Source of the DNA: Bifidobacterium breve
Lineage (GTDB): Bacteria; Actinomycetota; Acidimicrobiia; Acidimicrobiales; Acidimicrobilacustridaceae
Assembly (NCBI GenBank): GCA_945878725.1
Contig: CAMCTY010000015.1
Location: 1-41,630 of the forward strand
DNA: 41,630 nt
Reading direction: 5' to 3'
Numbering within the stretch: position 1 is the first letter of the stretch; every line of letters starts with the position of its first letter. The translations under genes were made by a program, and so were the position numbers. This document shows, piece by piece, positions 8,036-15,640 of the stretch. Below the pieces are notes generated by a model. It did no database searches. It had not been told where the DNA came from and worked only from the letters and a program-made list of their open reading frames with translations.

Positions 8036-8380
8036 CTAGAACGCCGATTCGATCACGTCAACGACGCCCCGCATCACACACGCCACATCAAATCTGATTG
8101 CCGACGGGGACCATCCAGACTCGCCGATCCATTCGATAGCCAATCGGCGCAGTCGCTGCTGTTTGATCCGACCCACCGCTTCAGCCGGAGTCCCGTAGGC
8201 CGTCGAACTGCGGGTCTTCACCTCGCAGATCACCACAAGCCTCCCTCGACTCATGACGAGATCGATCTCACCCGTCCGCGAGCGCCAGTTGCGCGCCACA
8301 ACGGTGTATCCCCTCGATTCGTACCAGCGGGCTGCGAGCTGTTCGCCGTGCGCTCCAAGCGCACGACGACCGTTGGTCAC
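8036..8380 (-). CDS. YraN family protein (UPF0102)
   Basis: 114-aa protein of the YraN family, a small PD-(D/E)xK nuclease-like fold of unknown physiological role. The core is intact: GEIDLV with Asp 40, and VVICEVKTRSS with Glu 53 and Lys 55; the start LGAHGEQLAARWYESRGYTV is typical. GTG start at 8380. It lies 13 nt downstream of the DUF2469 gene and is the last gene of the rplS-DUF2469-yraN set, an arrangement also known from other actinobacteria. Confidence 0.92.
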   Translation of the reverse strand: MTNGRRALGAHGEQLAARWYESRGYTVVARNWRSRTGEIDLVMSRGRLVVICEVKTRSSTAYGTPAEAVGRIKQQRLRRLAIEWIGESGWSPSAIRFDVACVMRGVVDVIESAF

Positions 8381-8393
8381 TCAGTTGTTCCGG

Positions 8394-8696
8394 TCACGGC
8401 AACTCCAGCTCTTCGCGTGGGAGTTCCTCAATGTTGACGTCCTTGAACGTCACGATACGAACATGGGTAACAAAGCGGTTCTGGCGATACATATCCCAGA
8501 CCCACGCATCGCGCAGTTCAATGTCGACACGACTACGACCGCCTTCGGTCACAACGTTCTGCTTGACATCGTTGGCGAGGTAGAAGCGGCGTTCGGTCTC
8601 GACCACAAAACGGAACATTGGACAGACATCGCGATACTCGCGATAAAGCTGGAGTTCGACATCGGACTCGTACTCTTCGAGATCCTCTGTGCTCAC
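8394..8696 (-). CDS. DUF2469 family protein
   Basis: 100-aa protein clearly of the DUF2469 (Rv2901c-like) family, an actinobacterial protein of unknown function. The conserved blocks DLEEYESDVELQLYREY, VVETERRFYLAND, DAWVWDMYR and RIVTFKDVNIEELP cover most of its length. There is no membrane segment or signal peptide; it is acidic and likely cytoplasmic. GTG start at 8696, 46 nt after the rplS stop. Its constant company with rplS and yraN suggests a link to translation or RNA metabolism, but that is inference. Confidence 0.93.
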   Translation of the reverse strand: MSTEDLEEYESDVELQLYREYRDVCPMFRFVVETERRFYLANDVKQNVVTEGGRSRVDIELRDAWVWDMYRQNRFVTHVRIVTFKDVNIEELPREELELP

Positions 8697-8742
8697 TGTG
8701 ACCTACCCACTCGCCAGTGATCAAAACCGCCTGATGGGTGAA

Positions 8743-9087
8743 TCAGTCGCGCTTTTCTTTGATCTTCGCGGACTTACCGATGCGATCGCGCAGGTAGTAC
8801 AGCTTGGCGCGACGTACATCGCCTCGGCTCACGATTTCGATCTTCGAAACGATCGGGGAATGCACCGGGAATGTGCGCTCCACGCCGACGCCGAAGCTCA
8901 CCTTGCGGACCGTGAAGGTCTCACGGAGCCCGTCGCCCTGACGGCGGATGACCGCACCTTGGAACAACTGGACGCGCTCGCGAGTCCCTTCGACCACTCG
9001 GACGTGCACCTTGAGGGTGTCACCGGGGCCGAATGTGGGGACATCGTCGCGGAGGCTCTGGGCGTCGATGAGATCGATGGCATTCAT
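8743..9087 (-). CDS. rplS: 50S ribosomal protein L19
   Basis: 114-aa L19, located at the interface of the large and small ribosomal subunits. Recognised by [54 protein letters not shown] (spanning about 55-80) and the C-terminal [15 protein letters not shown] followed by a lysine-rich tail. Length is normal. The ATG at 9087 has AGGA 11 nt upstream. A 178-nt gap with several hairpins separates it from trmD, so rplS probably has its own promoter or leader control. Confidence 0.97.
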   Translation of the reverse strand: MNAIDLIDAQSLRDDVPTFGPGDTLKVHVRVVEGTRERVQLFQGAVIRRQGDGLRETFTVRKVSFGVGVERTFPVHSPIVSKIEIVSRGDVRRAKLYYLRDRIGKSAKIKEKRD

Positions 9088-9173
9088 CTGCGGAAATCCT
9101 GGCGTGAGTGCAACCGACGTACGGGCCGGTTGCGAGGGGGAGGGGCCATAGAACTGGCCCGACTGGAGATGTC
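9088..9173 (-). promoter_or_regulatory. Structured 5' leader of rplS (two hairpins)
   Basis: On the minus strand two hairpins lie between the candidate -10 at 9174 and the start codon. The first pairs 9155-9160 with 9143-9148 (GGGCCA/TGGCCC, 6-nt loop). The second pairs 9127-9133 with 9110-9116 (GCAACCG/CGGTTGC, 10-nt loop) and ends about 20 nt before the ATG, just 5' of the AGGA ribosome binding site. L19 leaders that bind the protein are known in other phyla; whether this is one is inference. Confidence 0.35.
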
Positions 9174-9179
9174 ATCGTA
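9174..9179 (-). promoter_or_regulatory. Candidate -10 (TACGAT) for rplS
   Basis: TACGAT fits TANNNT and sits inside the trmD-rplS gap; the predicted start of transcription near 9167 would include both leader hairpins. No good -35 hexamer is seen 16-19 bp upstream, so this is tentative. Confidence 0.3.
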
Positions 9180-9189
9180 GGCGCCGGAT

Positions 9190-9217
9190 GGCCGAATCGG
9201 CAAAGCGCCGTTCGGCC
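9190..9217 (-). terminator. Strong hairpin after trmD, possible terminator
   Basis: Arms GGCCGAA (9190-9196) and TTCGGCC (9211-9217) enclose a second stem CGGC/GCCG (9198-9201 with 9207-9210) and a 5-nt loop: 11 bp with one bulged base. It lies about 50 nt past the trmD stop. There is no T tract, so if it terminates it is of the U-less type described in actinobacteria. Confidence 0.4.
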
Positions 9218-9265
9218 CTTCTCTCGATGGCCCCCGCCGCCAGGTCCCACCGGTCAGGCGGTAGA

Positions 9266-9991
9266 TCAGTCGTCGAGCCCGAACTCGACCAGAAGGGCCT
9301 CTTCCTCGGCCGAAAGACCACCCCTGAGATCGATCAGATCCGGTCTCAGACGCATTGTTCGCACAAGAGACTGCGCATGGCGCCAGCGGGCCACACGGGC
9401 GTGATCGCCCGATCTGAGCACCTCGGGAACAGCCACACCCCGAAACTCGGCTGGTTTCGTGAACTGGGGATATTCGAGGAGGCCGTCGCTGAACGATTCC
9501 TCTCCCGCCGACTCCGCATTACCCATGACCCCGGGCACCAGACGCCCCACCGCTTCGAGAACCACCATGGCCGCCACTTCCCCGCCGCCGAGGACGTAAT
9601 CACCAATCGAGAGTTCGCCGTCGCACACTTCGGTGCGCACCCGATCATCGACGCCCTCGTAGCGGCCGCACAACAGCGAGAGACCTTCACCAGCGGCAAG
9701 TTCCCGAGCCATCGATTGGTCGAGGGTCCGGCCCCCCGGTCCGAGCAGAAACAGCGGACGGGGCGGATCAGCCGCCTCGATCGATGCCACGATCGGTTCC
9801 GGGCGCAGGACCATGCCAGCACCACCTCCGTAGGGCGAGCCGTCGACGGTGCGGTGCACATCGGTCGTGTGTTCCCGAAGATCGTGCACCCGAATGTCCA
9901 GCAGACCTCGTTCAGTGGCGCGGCCGAGGAGTGATTGTGCGGCGAACCCCGAGACCATCTCGGGGAAAATCGTGAAGACGTCGATACGCAT
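9266..9991 (-). CDS. trmD: tRNA (guanine-N1)-methyltransferase TrmD
   Basis: 241-aa SPOUT methyltransferase that makes m1G37 in tRNAs and so prevents frameshifting. It starts MRIDVFTIFPEMVSGF; further motifs are DGSPYGGGAGMVLRPEP, the trefoil-knot segment LLCGRYEGVDDRV, and SIGDYVLGGGEVAAMVVLEA. The C-terminal helical domain is complete. The ATG at 9991 follows a GAGGGCGGG segment and lies 16 nt after the rimM stop. It belongs to the rpsP-khpA-rimM-trmD operon. Confidence 0.97.
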   Translation of the reverse strand: MRIDVFTIFPEMVSGFAAQSLLGRATERGLLDIRVHDLREHTTDVHRTVDGSPYGGGAGMVLRPEPIVASIEAADPPRPLFLLGPGGRTLDQSMARELAAGEGLSLLCGRYEGVDDRVRTEVCDGELSIGDYVLGGGEVAAMVVLEAVGRLVPGVMGNAESAGEESFSDGLLEYPQFTKPAEFRGVAVPEVLRSGDHARVARWRHAQSLVRTMRLRPDLIDLRGGLSAEEEALLVEFGLDD

Positions 9992-10007
9992 TGGTATAAC
10001 CCGCCCT

Positions 10008-10487
10008 CTAGTCCTCGTCGAGGAGTTCGAAGAGACCATCGGGGACGTCCACGACAAGCTCGTCATTCTCGTTACGACTGATCATGAAACGCAGCGGCAC
10101 GAGAGCTCCCGAGTCCAGTACGAGGAGATCGCTGGCCGGGTTGGCCTGGACTGATTCGACGACGCCACGACGCGTTCCGTCAGTTTCGACAACTTGCTTA
10201 CCAATCAGCGCATGAACCCAAAGTTCGTCGGGATCGTCACTAAGCGGTTCGGCAAATACCGGAGTACCAGCAAGCGCCTCGGCGCCCTCGCGTCCGAACA
10301 CACCTTCGAACGTCACGATCCAGCGGTGCTGATGAGGCCGTGAGGCCGTAACGCGCAACGTTCTGTTCTTCGTCGCAAGAACTGAACCCGGAGCGACCCG
10401 GACGGACTCGGTGGTGATGAGACTGACAATGACATCGCCCCGAACTCCGTGGGGCTTGTCGATTCGGCCGACCTCGAGAAGGGTCAC
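10008..10487 (-). CDS. rimM: Ribosome maturation factor RimM
   Basis: 159-aa 16S rRNA processing protein that binds S19 and helps 30S head assembly. It has the two family domains: an N-terminal RimM barrel (VGRIDKPHGVRGDVIV at about 6-21; VTFEGVFGREGAEALAG) and a C-terminal PRC-barrel (ELWVHALIGKQVV; SDLLVLDSGALVPLRF). The GTG at 10487 lies 4 nt after the khpA stop; an ATG 30 nt further upstream would overlap khpA and adds unconserved residues. Confidence 0.95.
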   Translation of the reverse strand: MTLLEVGRIDKPHGVRGDVIVSLITTESVRVAPGSVLATKNRTLRVTASRPHQHRWIVTFEGVFGREGAEALAGTPVFAEPLSDDPDELWVHALIGKQVVETDGTRRGVVESVQANPASDLLVLDSGALVPLRFMISRNENDELVVDVPDGLFELLDED

Positions 10488-10491
10488 CCGA

Positions 10492-10788
10492 TCAGTCGAG
10501 GAACTCGACCTCGACATCGCCACCGTCGCGGGCGGCTGCCGCACGAACCACGGTACGAATCGATTGGGCGACGCGTCCGCGCTTGCCGATCACGCGACCC
10601 ATGTCGCCGGGACCGACGTGCACGTTAAGCACGGGCTTGCGGCCACGCTCGTCAAGATCGACCTCAACGGCTGAAGGATCTTCAACGAGCTGGCTCACCA
10701 CGTAGGTGAGCACGGTCTTGGCTGTCGTGAGATCCGCGGCGGGACCTTCGTCGACGGTGTCTTCAGATGTGTTGAGCTCGTCGCTCAC
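10492..10788 (-). CDS. khpA: KH-domain RNA-binding protein KhpA
   Basis: 98-aa single KH domain protein. The RNA-binding GxxG loop is GKRG at 68-71 (MGRVIGKRGRVAQSIRT), in a context typical of KhpA, a small RNA-binding partner in cell-length control in firmicutes and of less clear role in actinobacteria. The N-terminal 20 residues are acidic and less conserved. The GTG start at 10788 overlaps the rpsP stop by 4 nt (GTGA), so coupling with S16 translation is likely. The rpsP-khpA-rimM-trmD order is widely conserved. Confidence 0.93.
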   Translation of the reverse strand: MSDELNTSEDTVDEGPAADLTTAKTVLTYVVSQLVEDPSAVEVDLDERGRKPVLNVHVGPGDMGRVIGKRGRVAQSIRTVVRAAAARDGGDVEVEFLD

Positions 10789-11048
10789 GACGCTGCGCCG
10801 GAGAACTGCTCCCATGCACCCGAAATCTTGAGCAGCTTCTGAACTGCTTCGGTGGGCTGGGCGCCCTTCTGCAACCACGCGACAGCCTTGTCGTTGTCGA
10901 CAGTGATTGATGATGGATCGGTGCGAGGGTTGTAGTGACCGACAATTTCGATGAAGCGACCGTTTCGCGGCGAACGCGAATCGGCAGCCACGATGCGATA
11001 TGTCGGTTGCTTGGTCTTACCCATCCGCATCAGGCGGAGCTTTACCAC
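10785..11048 (-). CDS. rpsP: 30S ribosomal protein S16
   Basis: 87-aa S16, a small-subunit assembly protein. Motifs: VKLRLMRMGKTKQPTYRIV at the N-terminus, DSRSPRNGRFIEIVGHYNP, and the helix AVAWLQKGAQPTEAVQKLL. The start is a GTG at 11048, where homologues begin with MVKLRL; a purine-rich GAAGAGAGAA lies just upstream as ribosome binding site. It is the first gene of the operon ending with trmD. Confidence 0.97.
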   Translation of the reverse strand: MVKLRLMRMGKTKQPTYRIVAADSRSPRNGRFIEIVGHYNPRTDPSSITVDNDKAVAWLQKGAQPTEAVQKLLKISGAWEQFSGAAS

Positions 11049-11141
11049 GGTGTTTCTCTCTTCTTCGTCGAATGAGCACCGGCGCGGACAGCGCTGGAGC
11101 GGCCAACAATCGTGACGCTCGCGGGGGTGCGGAAGCAAGTC

Positions 11142-11147
11142 AGGGTA
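11142..11147 (-). promoter_or_regulatory. Candidate extended -10 (TGATACCCT) for the rpsP operon
   Basis: On the minus strand TACCCT is preceded by TGA, giving an extended -10 whose TGA is also the ffh stop codon (11148-11150). Transcription would start near 11135, leaving a leader of almost 90 nt before rpsP. No -35 match is obvious. Confidence 0.35.
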
Positions 11148-12653
11148 TCAGCGTGGGGGGAACCCTCCGCCAGAGCCGAGATCGGGCAGTCCCGGGAGGC
11201 CCAAATCGGGCTTCGTTCCGGGCATTCCGAAGCTGGTCGGGTCGAGGTTCGGCAATCGCAACGGGGCCTTGGTGTTCGGGGCGGTCCGGCCACCTCCGGT
11301 GGTACGTCCACCGGGGCCTTTGGATTTGCCCTTGGTCGCCTTGCGTCGGGACTTCGAGATCTTCTTCGAACCCATACCGCCCATGCGCTTCATCATCTTG
11401 GACATTTCCTTGAACTGCTTGATGAGCTCACCAACGCGGGCTGGATCGCTGCCCGATCCATTGGCAATACGCACTCGCCTCGACTGGTCGATGAGATCGG
11501 GATCGATCCTCTCGGCCGGCGTCATCGACCGAATGATCGCTTCAACCCGATCAATCTCTCGATCATCGATCTGGGCGTTCTTCACCTCTTTGGGGATGCC
11601 CGGCATCATGCCGAGAACCCCCGAGAGCGGGCCCATCTTTTTCAGTTGCTGCATCTGGTCCAGGAAATCCTCGAAGGTGAACTGACCTTCGAACATCTTC
11701 GCGGCGGCGGCTTCAGCCTCATCCTTCTCGAAGACTTCTTCCGCCTTCTCGATGAGCGTGAGCATGTCGCCCATGCCGAGGATCCGACCGGCAAGTCGAT
11801 CGGGATGGAACAAATCGAAGTCGCGCAACTTCTCACCGGTGGAGGTGAACGCAATCGGTCGTCCGACGACTTCCTTGACGCTGAGAGCGGCACCACCACG
11901 AGCATCACCATCGAGCTTGGTGAGAATCACACCATCAAGTTCGAGCGCGGCGTGGAAGGACTCCGCTGTCGTGACCGCGTCTTGGCCTGTCATCGCATCG
12001 ATGACAAGGAACGTGTAGTTCGGATTCACTGCATCCGAGATCCGCCGGACCTCGTCCATCAGTTCCGCATCGATGGCAAGACGGCCGGCGGTATCAACGA
12101 TCACGACATCGCGACCGGTCTTGCGGGCTTCGGCGATACCTGCTGCGGCGACCTGAACGGGATCGGTGTCGGCCGAGAAAACCGGGACCTCAATCTGGCG
12201 TCCGAGTGTGCGCAACTGCTCGACGGCCGCGGGCCGCTGGAGATCGGCGCCGACCAGAAGTGGATGACGGCCCTGACTCTTGAACCAGCGGGCGAGTTTC
12301 GCCGAGTTTGTGGTCTTTCCGGAACCCTGGAGACCGGCCATCAGTACGACGGTGGGGGGCTTCGAGTTGTACGTGATGCGAATCGTCTCGCCGCCGAGAG
12401 TCGCCGTCAGTTCATCGTTGACGATCTTGACGATCTGTTGCCCCGGGTTGAGTGCCTTCGAAAGTTCCTCGCCAAGAGCACGTTCGCGGACGCGCCCAAT
12501 GAAGTTCTTGACCACAGTGATGTTGACGTCGGCTTCGAGCAGAGCGACACGGATTTCGCGCAGCGCGTCGTCGACATCAGCTTCGGTCAGCTTGCCCTTG
12601 CTGCGCAGTCGGCCGATGACCGATTCGAAACGATCGGAAAGGGTTTCAAACAT
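11148..12653 (-). CDS. ffh: Signal recognition particle protein Ffh
   Basis: 501-aa SRP54 GTPase that binds 4.5S RNA and signal sequences and delivers ribosomes to FtsY. N domain at 1-100, GTPase P-loop GLQGSGKTTN at 107-116, then DTAGRLAIDAELMDEVRRI and TKLDGDARGGAALS. The methionine-rich M domain starts near 300 (FEDFLDQMQQLKKMGPLSGV) and includes the RNA-binding IANGSGSDPARVGELIKQF. The last 65 residues are a Lys/Gly/Pro-rich low-complexity tail. The ATG at 12653 overlaps the end of the upstream small membrane protein gene by 8 nt, so ftsY, that gene and ffh form one translationally coupled unit. Confidence 0.97.
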   Translation of the reverse strand: MFETLSDRFESVIGRLRSKGKLTEADVDDALREIRVALLEADVNITVVKNFIGRVRERALGEELSKALNPGQQIVKIVNDELTATLGGETIRITYNSKPPTVVLMAGLQGSGKTTNSAKLARWFKSQGRHPLLVGADLQRPAAVEQLRTLGRQIEVPVFSADTDPVQVAAAGIAEARKTGRDVVIVDTAGRLAIDAELMDEVRRISDAVNPNYTFLVIDAMTGQDAVTTAESFHAALELDGVILTKLDGDARGGAALSVKEVVGRPIAFTSTGEKLRDFDLFHPDRLAGRILGMGDMLTLIEKAEEVFEKDEAEAAAAKMFEGQFTFEDFLDQMQQLKKMGPLSGVLGMMPGIPKEVKNAQIDDREIDRVEAIIRSMTPAERIDPDLIDQSRRVRIANGSGSDPARVGELIKQFKEMSKMMKRMGGMGSKKISKSRRKATKGKSKGPGGRTTGGGRTAPNTKAPLRLPNLDPTSFGMPGTKPDLGLPGLPDLGSGGGFPPR

Positions 12654-12978
12654 CTGTCACATCCTGCGTTTGTTCGAACAATCGGGAAAACTCATCAACA
12701 TGACCGGGACCATCGTCGTGCTCGTGTTCGTGCTCTTCGTCGTGTCCGTGCTCGTGCTCATGCTCGTGCTCGCAGCCGACCGAACGTATGCCGATTTCGC
12801 GACCAATCACGATGCCGATCGCAATCCCGAGAGCCAACAGAACCACGGATTTCGCTCCGAGTTTCCGGCCTGCAATCACCCCGCCCCTGACTGGGAGAGC
12901 GCCTGCTTTCAATCCTGCCCGGAACGTGAACCACGTCGTCGAGAACAGGAGTCGGATCGGAAAAGTGAGCAGTTTCAT
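12646..12978 (-). CDS. Small membrane protein with His/Glu-rich tail, between ftsY and ffh
   Basis: 110-aa protein of no family I recognise. The first 42 residues are basic (Arg/Lys) with an amphipathic stretch LLTFPIRLLFSTTWFTF; a clear transmembrane helix follows at about 43-59 (KSVVLLALGIAIGIVIG). Residues 69-93 start with a Cys and hold nine His alternating with Glu/Asp, a pattern able to bind Zn, Ni or Cu. By the positive-inside rule the N-terminus should be cytoplasmic and the tail outside. It is surely translated: its start overlaps the ftsY stop by 4 nt (ATGA) and its end overlaps the ffh start by 8 nt. Possible roles are metal sensing or buffering at the membrane, or an SRP-linked accessory function; neither is shown. 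Confidence 0.8.
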   Translation of the reverse strand: MKLLTFPIRLLFSTTWFTFRAGLKAGALPVRGGVIAGRKLGAKSVVLLALGIAIGIVIGREIGIRSVGCEHEHEHEHGHDEEHEHEHDDGPGHVDEFSRLFEQTQDVTDV

Positions 12979-14129
12979 GAGAAAAGCGCCTCTACGAATT
13001 CGTCGGGATCGAACGCAACGAGATCGTCGATCCCCTCACCGAGACCGACGAGTTTCACCGGAATGCCGAGTTGTTCGTGGATCGCAATCACGATTCCGCC
13101 CTTCGCCGAACCGTCGAGTTTGGTGAGAACCACACCAGTGAGTTCCACCGCTTCAGTGAACTGCCTGGCCTGAATCAAACCGTTTTGGCCCGTGGTGGCA
13201 TCGAGCACAAGGAGCACTTCGGTGACGGTTCCGTCACCTTTGTCAGCGACTCGTCTGACTTTGCGGAGTTCATCCATCAGGTTGACTTTGGTGTGGAGAC
13301 GTCCAGCGGTATCGGCAAGAACAAGATCGATGCCGCGTGCGCTCGCCGCTTCGACGCCATCGAAGATCACTGCGCTCGGGTCGCCACCCTCGTTGCCACG
13401 CACCAACAGCGCACCCGAACGTTCGGCCCACATGCCGAGCTGTTCGGCCGCCGCGGCTCGGAACGTATCGCCCGCCGCCATCAGGACGGAATGACCCTCG
13501 GCCTGCTCGCGCGCTCCTAGCTTGCCGATCGTCGTGGTCTTACCAACGCCATTCACGCCAACGAACAGCCAGACGCTCGGCCCGGCTTCGGGGGAATACA
13601 CGAGTGTCCGATCGAAACCGGCGAGTCGTTCCTTGAGTTCTCGCTTGAGCGCGTCAAGCAGCTCGTCGCCGGTGGTAAGCCCATCGGCTTTGACCCGCGA
13701 CCTGAGATGTTCAAGCAGATCCTGAGCAGCGCCGACACCCACGTCGGCCAGGATCAAAGCCTCTTCGAGTTCGTCCCACGTCTGCTCGTCGATCCGGGAC
13801 CTCCCGGCGATCGAACCCATCGAACCGGAGAACGCACTACGAGCTTTCGATAGCCGATCACGGAATCGCGGTTTCTCGACAGTCTCAACTTCTGACTCAG
13901 TTTCAACTTCTGACTCAGCTTCGACTTCTGACGCAGTTTCGACTTCTGACGCGGTTTCAACAGGTTCGACAGCGACGATCTCGTCGAGGATCGACAGCGG
14001 TTCGGCGGCGACCGTCTCGTCAAGGATCGAAGGCGGCTCGAGCATGCCCGCACGACGGCGGGTCACGACGACGCTGACTCCGACGCCGAGAATCAGGACA
14101 ACAAGGAGAAGGACAATCAGCAGTTCCAT
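12975..14129 (-). CDS. ftsY: Signal recognition particle receptor FtsY
   Basis: 384-aa SRP receptor GTPase. Residues 1-23 form a transmembrane anchor (MELLIVLLLVVLILGVGV), as is usual for actinobacterial FtsY. An acidic linker with hexapeptide repeats follows (about 57-85), then the NG domain: P-loop GVNGVGKTTT at 191-200, DTAGRLHTKVNLMDELRKV, and TKLDGSAKGGIVIA. The C-terminal KLVGLGEGIDDLVAFDPDEF is typical. It is the first gene of the coupled ftsY-membrane protein-ffh unit and follows the HtrA protease gene, from which a strong hairpin separates it. Confidence 0.97.
   Translation of the reverse strand: MELLIVLLLVVLILGVGVSVVVTRRRAGMLEPPSILDETVAAEPLSILDEIVAVEPVETASEVETASEVEAESEVETESEVETVEKPRFRDRLSKARSAFSGSMGSIAGRSRIDEQTWDELEEALILADVGVGAAQDLLEHLRSRVKADGLTTGDELLDALKRELKERLAGFDRTLVYSPEAGPSVWLFVGVNGVGKTTTIGKLGAREQAEGHSVLMAAGDTFRAAAAEQLGMWAERSGALLVRGNEGGDPSAVIFDGVEAASARGIDLVLADTAGRLHTKVNLMDELRKVRRVADKGDGTVTEVLLVLDATTGQNGLIQARQFTEAVELTGVVLTKLDGSAKGGIVIAIHEQLGIPVKLVGLGEGIDDLVAFDPDEFVEALFS
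13885..13956 (-). repeat. Four 18-bp tandem repeats inside ftsY
   Basis: Four consecutive 18-bp units of the form TCRACTTCTGACKCRGYT (13885-13902, 13903-13920, 13921-13938, 13939-13956) encode the acidic repeats Glu-(Thr/Ala)-x-Ser-Glu-Val in the linker between the membrane anchor and the NG domain. The units differ at a few third positions, so the duplication is not brand new. Confidence 0.85.
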
Positions 14130-14179
14130 GAGTGGGCCAGCCTAGTGGGACACCCATTCACTCCGACCCGGCACACGCA

Positions 14180-14209
14180 AGGGAGGGCTGCCGAATGACA
14201 GCCCTCCCT
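14180..14209 (-). terminator. 11-bp hairpin downstream of the HtrA protease gene
   Basis: Arms 14180-14190 (AGGGAGGGCTG) and 14199-14208/9 (CAGCCCTCCCT) pair without mismatch around an 8-nt loop, 46 nt past the protease stop and 50 nt before ftsY. No T run follows, which is common for actinobacterial terminators. Confidence 0.6.
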
Positions 14210-14255
14210 CATGCGAATGGTTGACGTCGGTTTCGGAGATATCCCCCGGAATCGG

Positions 14256-15548
14256 TTACTTCCCGAGTGTTCCGAGCGTCACCCTGACGTCGTTGGTTTG
14301 CCCATCACGCACGTACGTAATCGATACGACATCACCTGGGCTGAAGGCACTGATCGTTCCGCGGAGTTCATCGAAGTTGCGAATCGGGGTGCCGTCCACG
14401 GAAATGATGCGATCGCCCGCTTTGATGCCGGCGGCGGAGGCAGCACCGCCGTCGACCACGGACTGAACATACGCTCCTGCGTCACCGTTCGGCGTTTCGT
14501 TGGGTCCGCTGAGCCCAAGCCCAGCCTTGGTAACGGCCTGACCAGCTACCAACTTGTCGGCGGCAGCTTTGGCCGTACGGATCGGGATTGCGAATCCGAT
14601 GCCGTTGTTTTCACCGCTCTGACTGAAGATCGCCGTGTTGATTCCGATGATCTCGCCATTGCGATTTGAGAGTGCCCCACCGGAGTTGCCGGGATTAATG
14701 GAGGCATCGGTCTGAATCATGTTGACCACGACGCCCTTCTCATTGTCGACGGGACGATTGACCGCCGAGACAATGCCCGAGGTGACGGTCTGATCAAAGC
14801 CGAACGGACTCCCGATCGCAACTGCGATCTGACCCACGGCCGGCTTGGCTGACGACAGCACGGCGACGGGCACCGAAAGCCCCTTCACGCGAATGACAGC
14901 GACATCGGTTCCGGTGTCCGAACCGAGAACCTCGCCCTTGACAGACTTGCCATCGGGAGCGCGGACCGTGACGATCTTTTCAGAGCCGATGACATGGGCG
15001 TTGGTCATGATCAGGCCAGATGAGTCATAGAAGACACCAGAGCCGAGACCATTCGATGTCTCAATCTGTACGACAGACGGACTAACGACAGCCGCGACGG
15101 CGGCGATCGGTTCGGATCCCGGGTCGATCGTGTCAGCCGTCGACATGACTGTCGCTCCCCTGCTTACGGTCACACTCTGCTCGCTGTCGAGGACCGATCG
15201 GGTACCGAAGCCAATGCCAAACAGGCCGACGACAACGACTATCGCAACAAGCGTCCGCGTAATTGGCCGACGACGCCCGCGTGAATCTGAGTCCACCTGC
15301 GGAAGTTCGGGCGGCGGTGTCGGTGCACCACCCCAAGTCGAGGCACCTGTGACGGTCGGCGGTGCCGGGGGTGCCGGAGGTGCTGGAGTCCAGCCGGTCG
15401 GCACGGTGTACGCGCCCGAATCAGTCGGTGACGATTGGACCGGCGGTGCGGGAGGTGCGGGAGGTGCAGGAGGCGGTGGGGGCAAGGGTGCGCCCTGTGC
15501 GGGAATTCCTGTCGGCGATGTCGAGGAAGGGTCGTTGTCCCAGCTCAT
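14256..15548 (-). CDS. HtrA/PepD-like membrane-anchored serine protease with PDZ domain
   Basis: 430-aa protease/chaperone of the DegP/HtrA family, expected to act on misfolded proteins outside the membrane. Layout: a cytoplasmic Pro/Ala-rich segment (about 20-82), one transmembrane helix at about 98-117, a trypsin-like domain with catalytic His 185 (MTNAHVIGS), Asp 215 (GTDVAVIRVK) and Ser 289 (INPGNSGGALSN), and one PDZ domain at about 330-428. This matches mycobacterial PepD in architecture. ATG 15548 has GGAG 8 nt upstream; an ATG further up adds unconserved residues. The gene follows a response regulator and histidine kinase in the same order as mprA-mprB-pepD, so control by that system is likely. 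Confidence 0.93.
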   Translation of the reverse strand: MSWDNDPSSTSPTGIPAQGAPLPPPPPAPPAPPAPPVQSSPTDSGAYTVPTGWTPAPPAPPAPPTVTGASTWGGAPTPPPELPQVDSDSRGRRRPITRTLVAIVVVVGLFGIGFGTRSVLDSEQSVTVSRGATVMSTADTIDPGSEPIAAVAAVVSPSVVQIETSNGLGSGVFYDSSGLIMTNAHVIGSEKIVTVRAPDGKSVKGEVLGSDTGTDVAVIRVKGLSVPVAVLSSAKPAVGQIAVAIGSPFGFDQTVTSGIVSAVNRPVDNEKGVVVNMIQTDASINPGNSGGALSNRNGEIIGINTAIFSQSGENNGIGFAIPIRTAKAAADKLVAGQAVTKAGLGLSGPNETPNGDAGAYVQSVVDGGAASAAGIKAGDRIISVDGTPIRNFDELRGTISAFSPGDVVSITYVRDGQTNDVRVTLGTLGK

Positions 15549-15623
15549 AATGATGCTCCTGTGATGACGCTCGAACGAGCGCATGGGTGATCTGATCAGC
15601 ATTGGGAACGATGCCAGATCCGG

Positions 15624-15629
15624 AACCTA
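15624..15629 (-). promoter_or_regulatory. Candidate -10 (TAGGTT) of the HtrA protease gene
   Basis: TAGGTT fits TANNNT and lies in the 119-nt gap between the kinase and protease genes. The -35 position 17 bp upstream (GTTTGC) is poor and is covered by the direct repeat at 15641-15657, the layout expected for an activator-dependent promoter. Transcription would start near 15617. Confidence 0.4.
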
Positions 15630-15640
15630 CCTACGGGGAC

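Noticed and set aside
9188-9934. 248-codon plus-strand frame opposite trmD
   Set aside because: Antisense to trmD, which is complete; no family resemblance.
11112-12890. 592-codon open frame on the plus strand opposite ffh
   Set aside because: Covers the complement of ffh, which has all family motifs; the antisense translation is low in recognisable features. Shadow.
15365-15490. Short GGT/GGC-rich repeats that might look like a repeat array
   Set aside because: They encode the Pro/Ala-rich cytoplasmic segment of the HtrA protease; no spacers or conserved palindromes, so not CRISPR.
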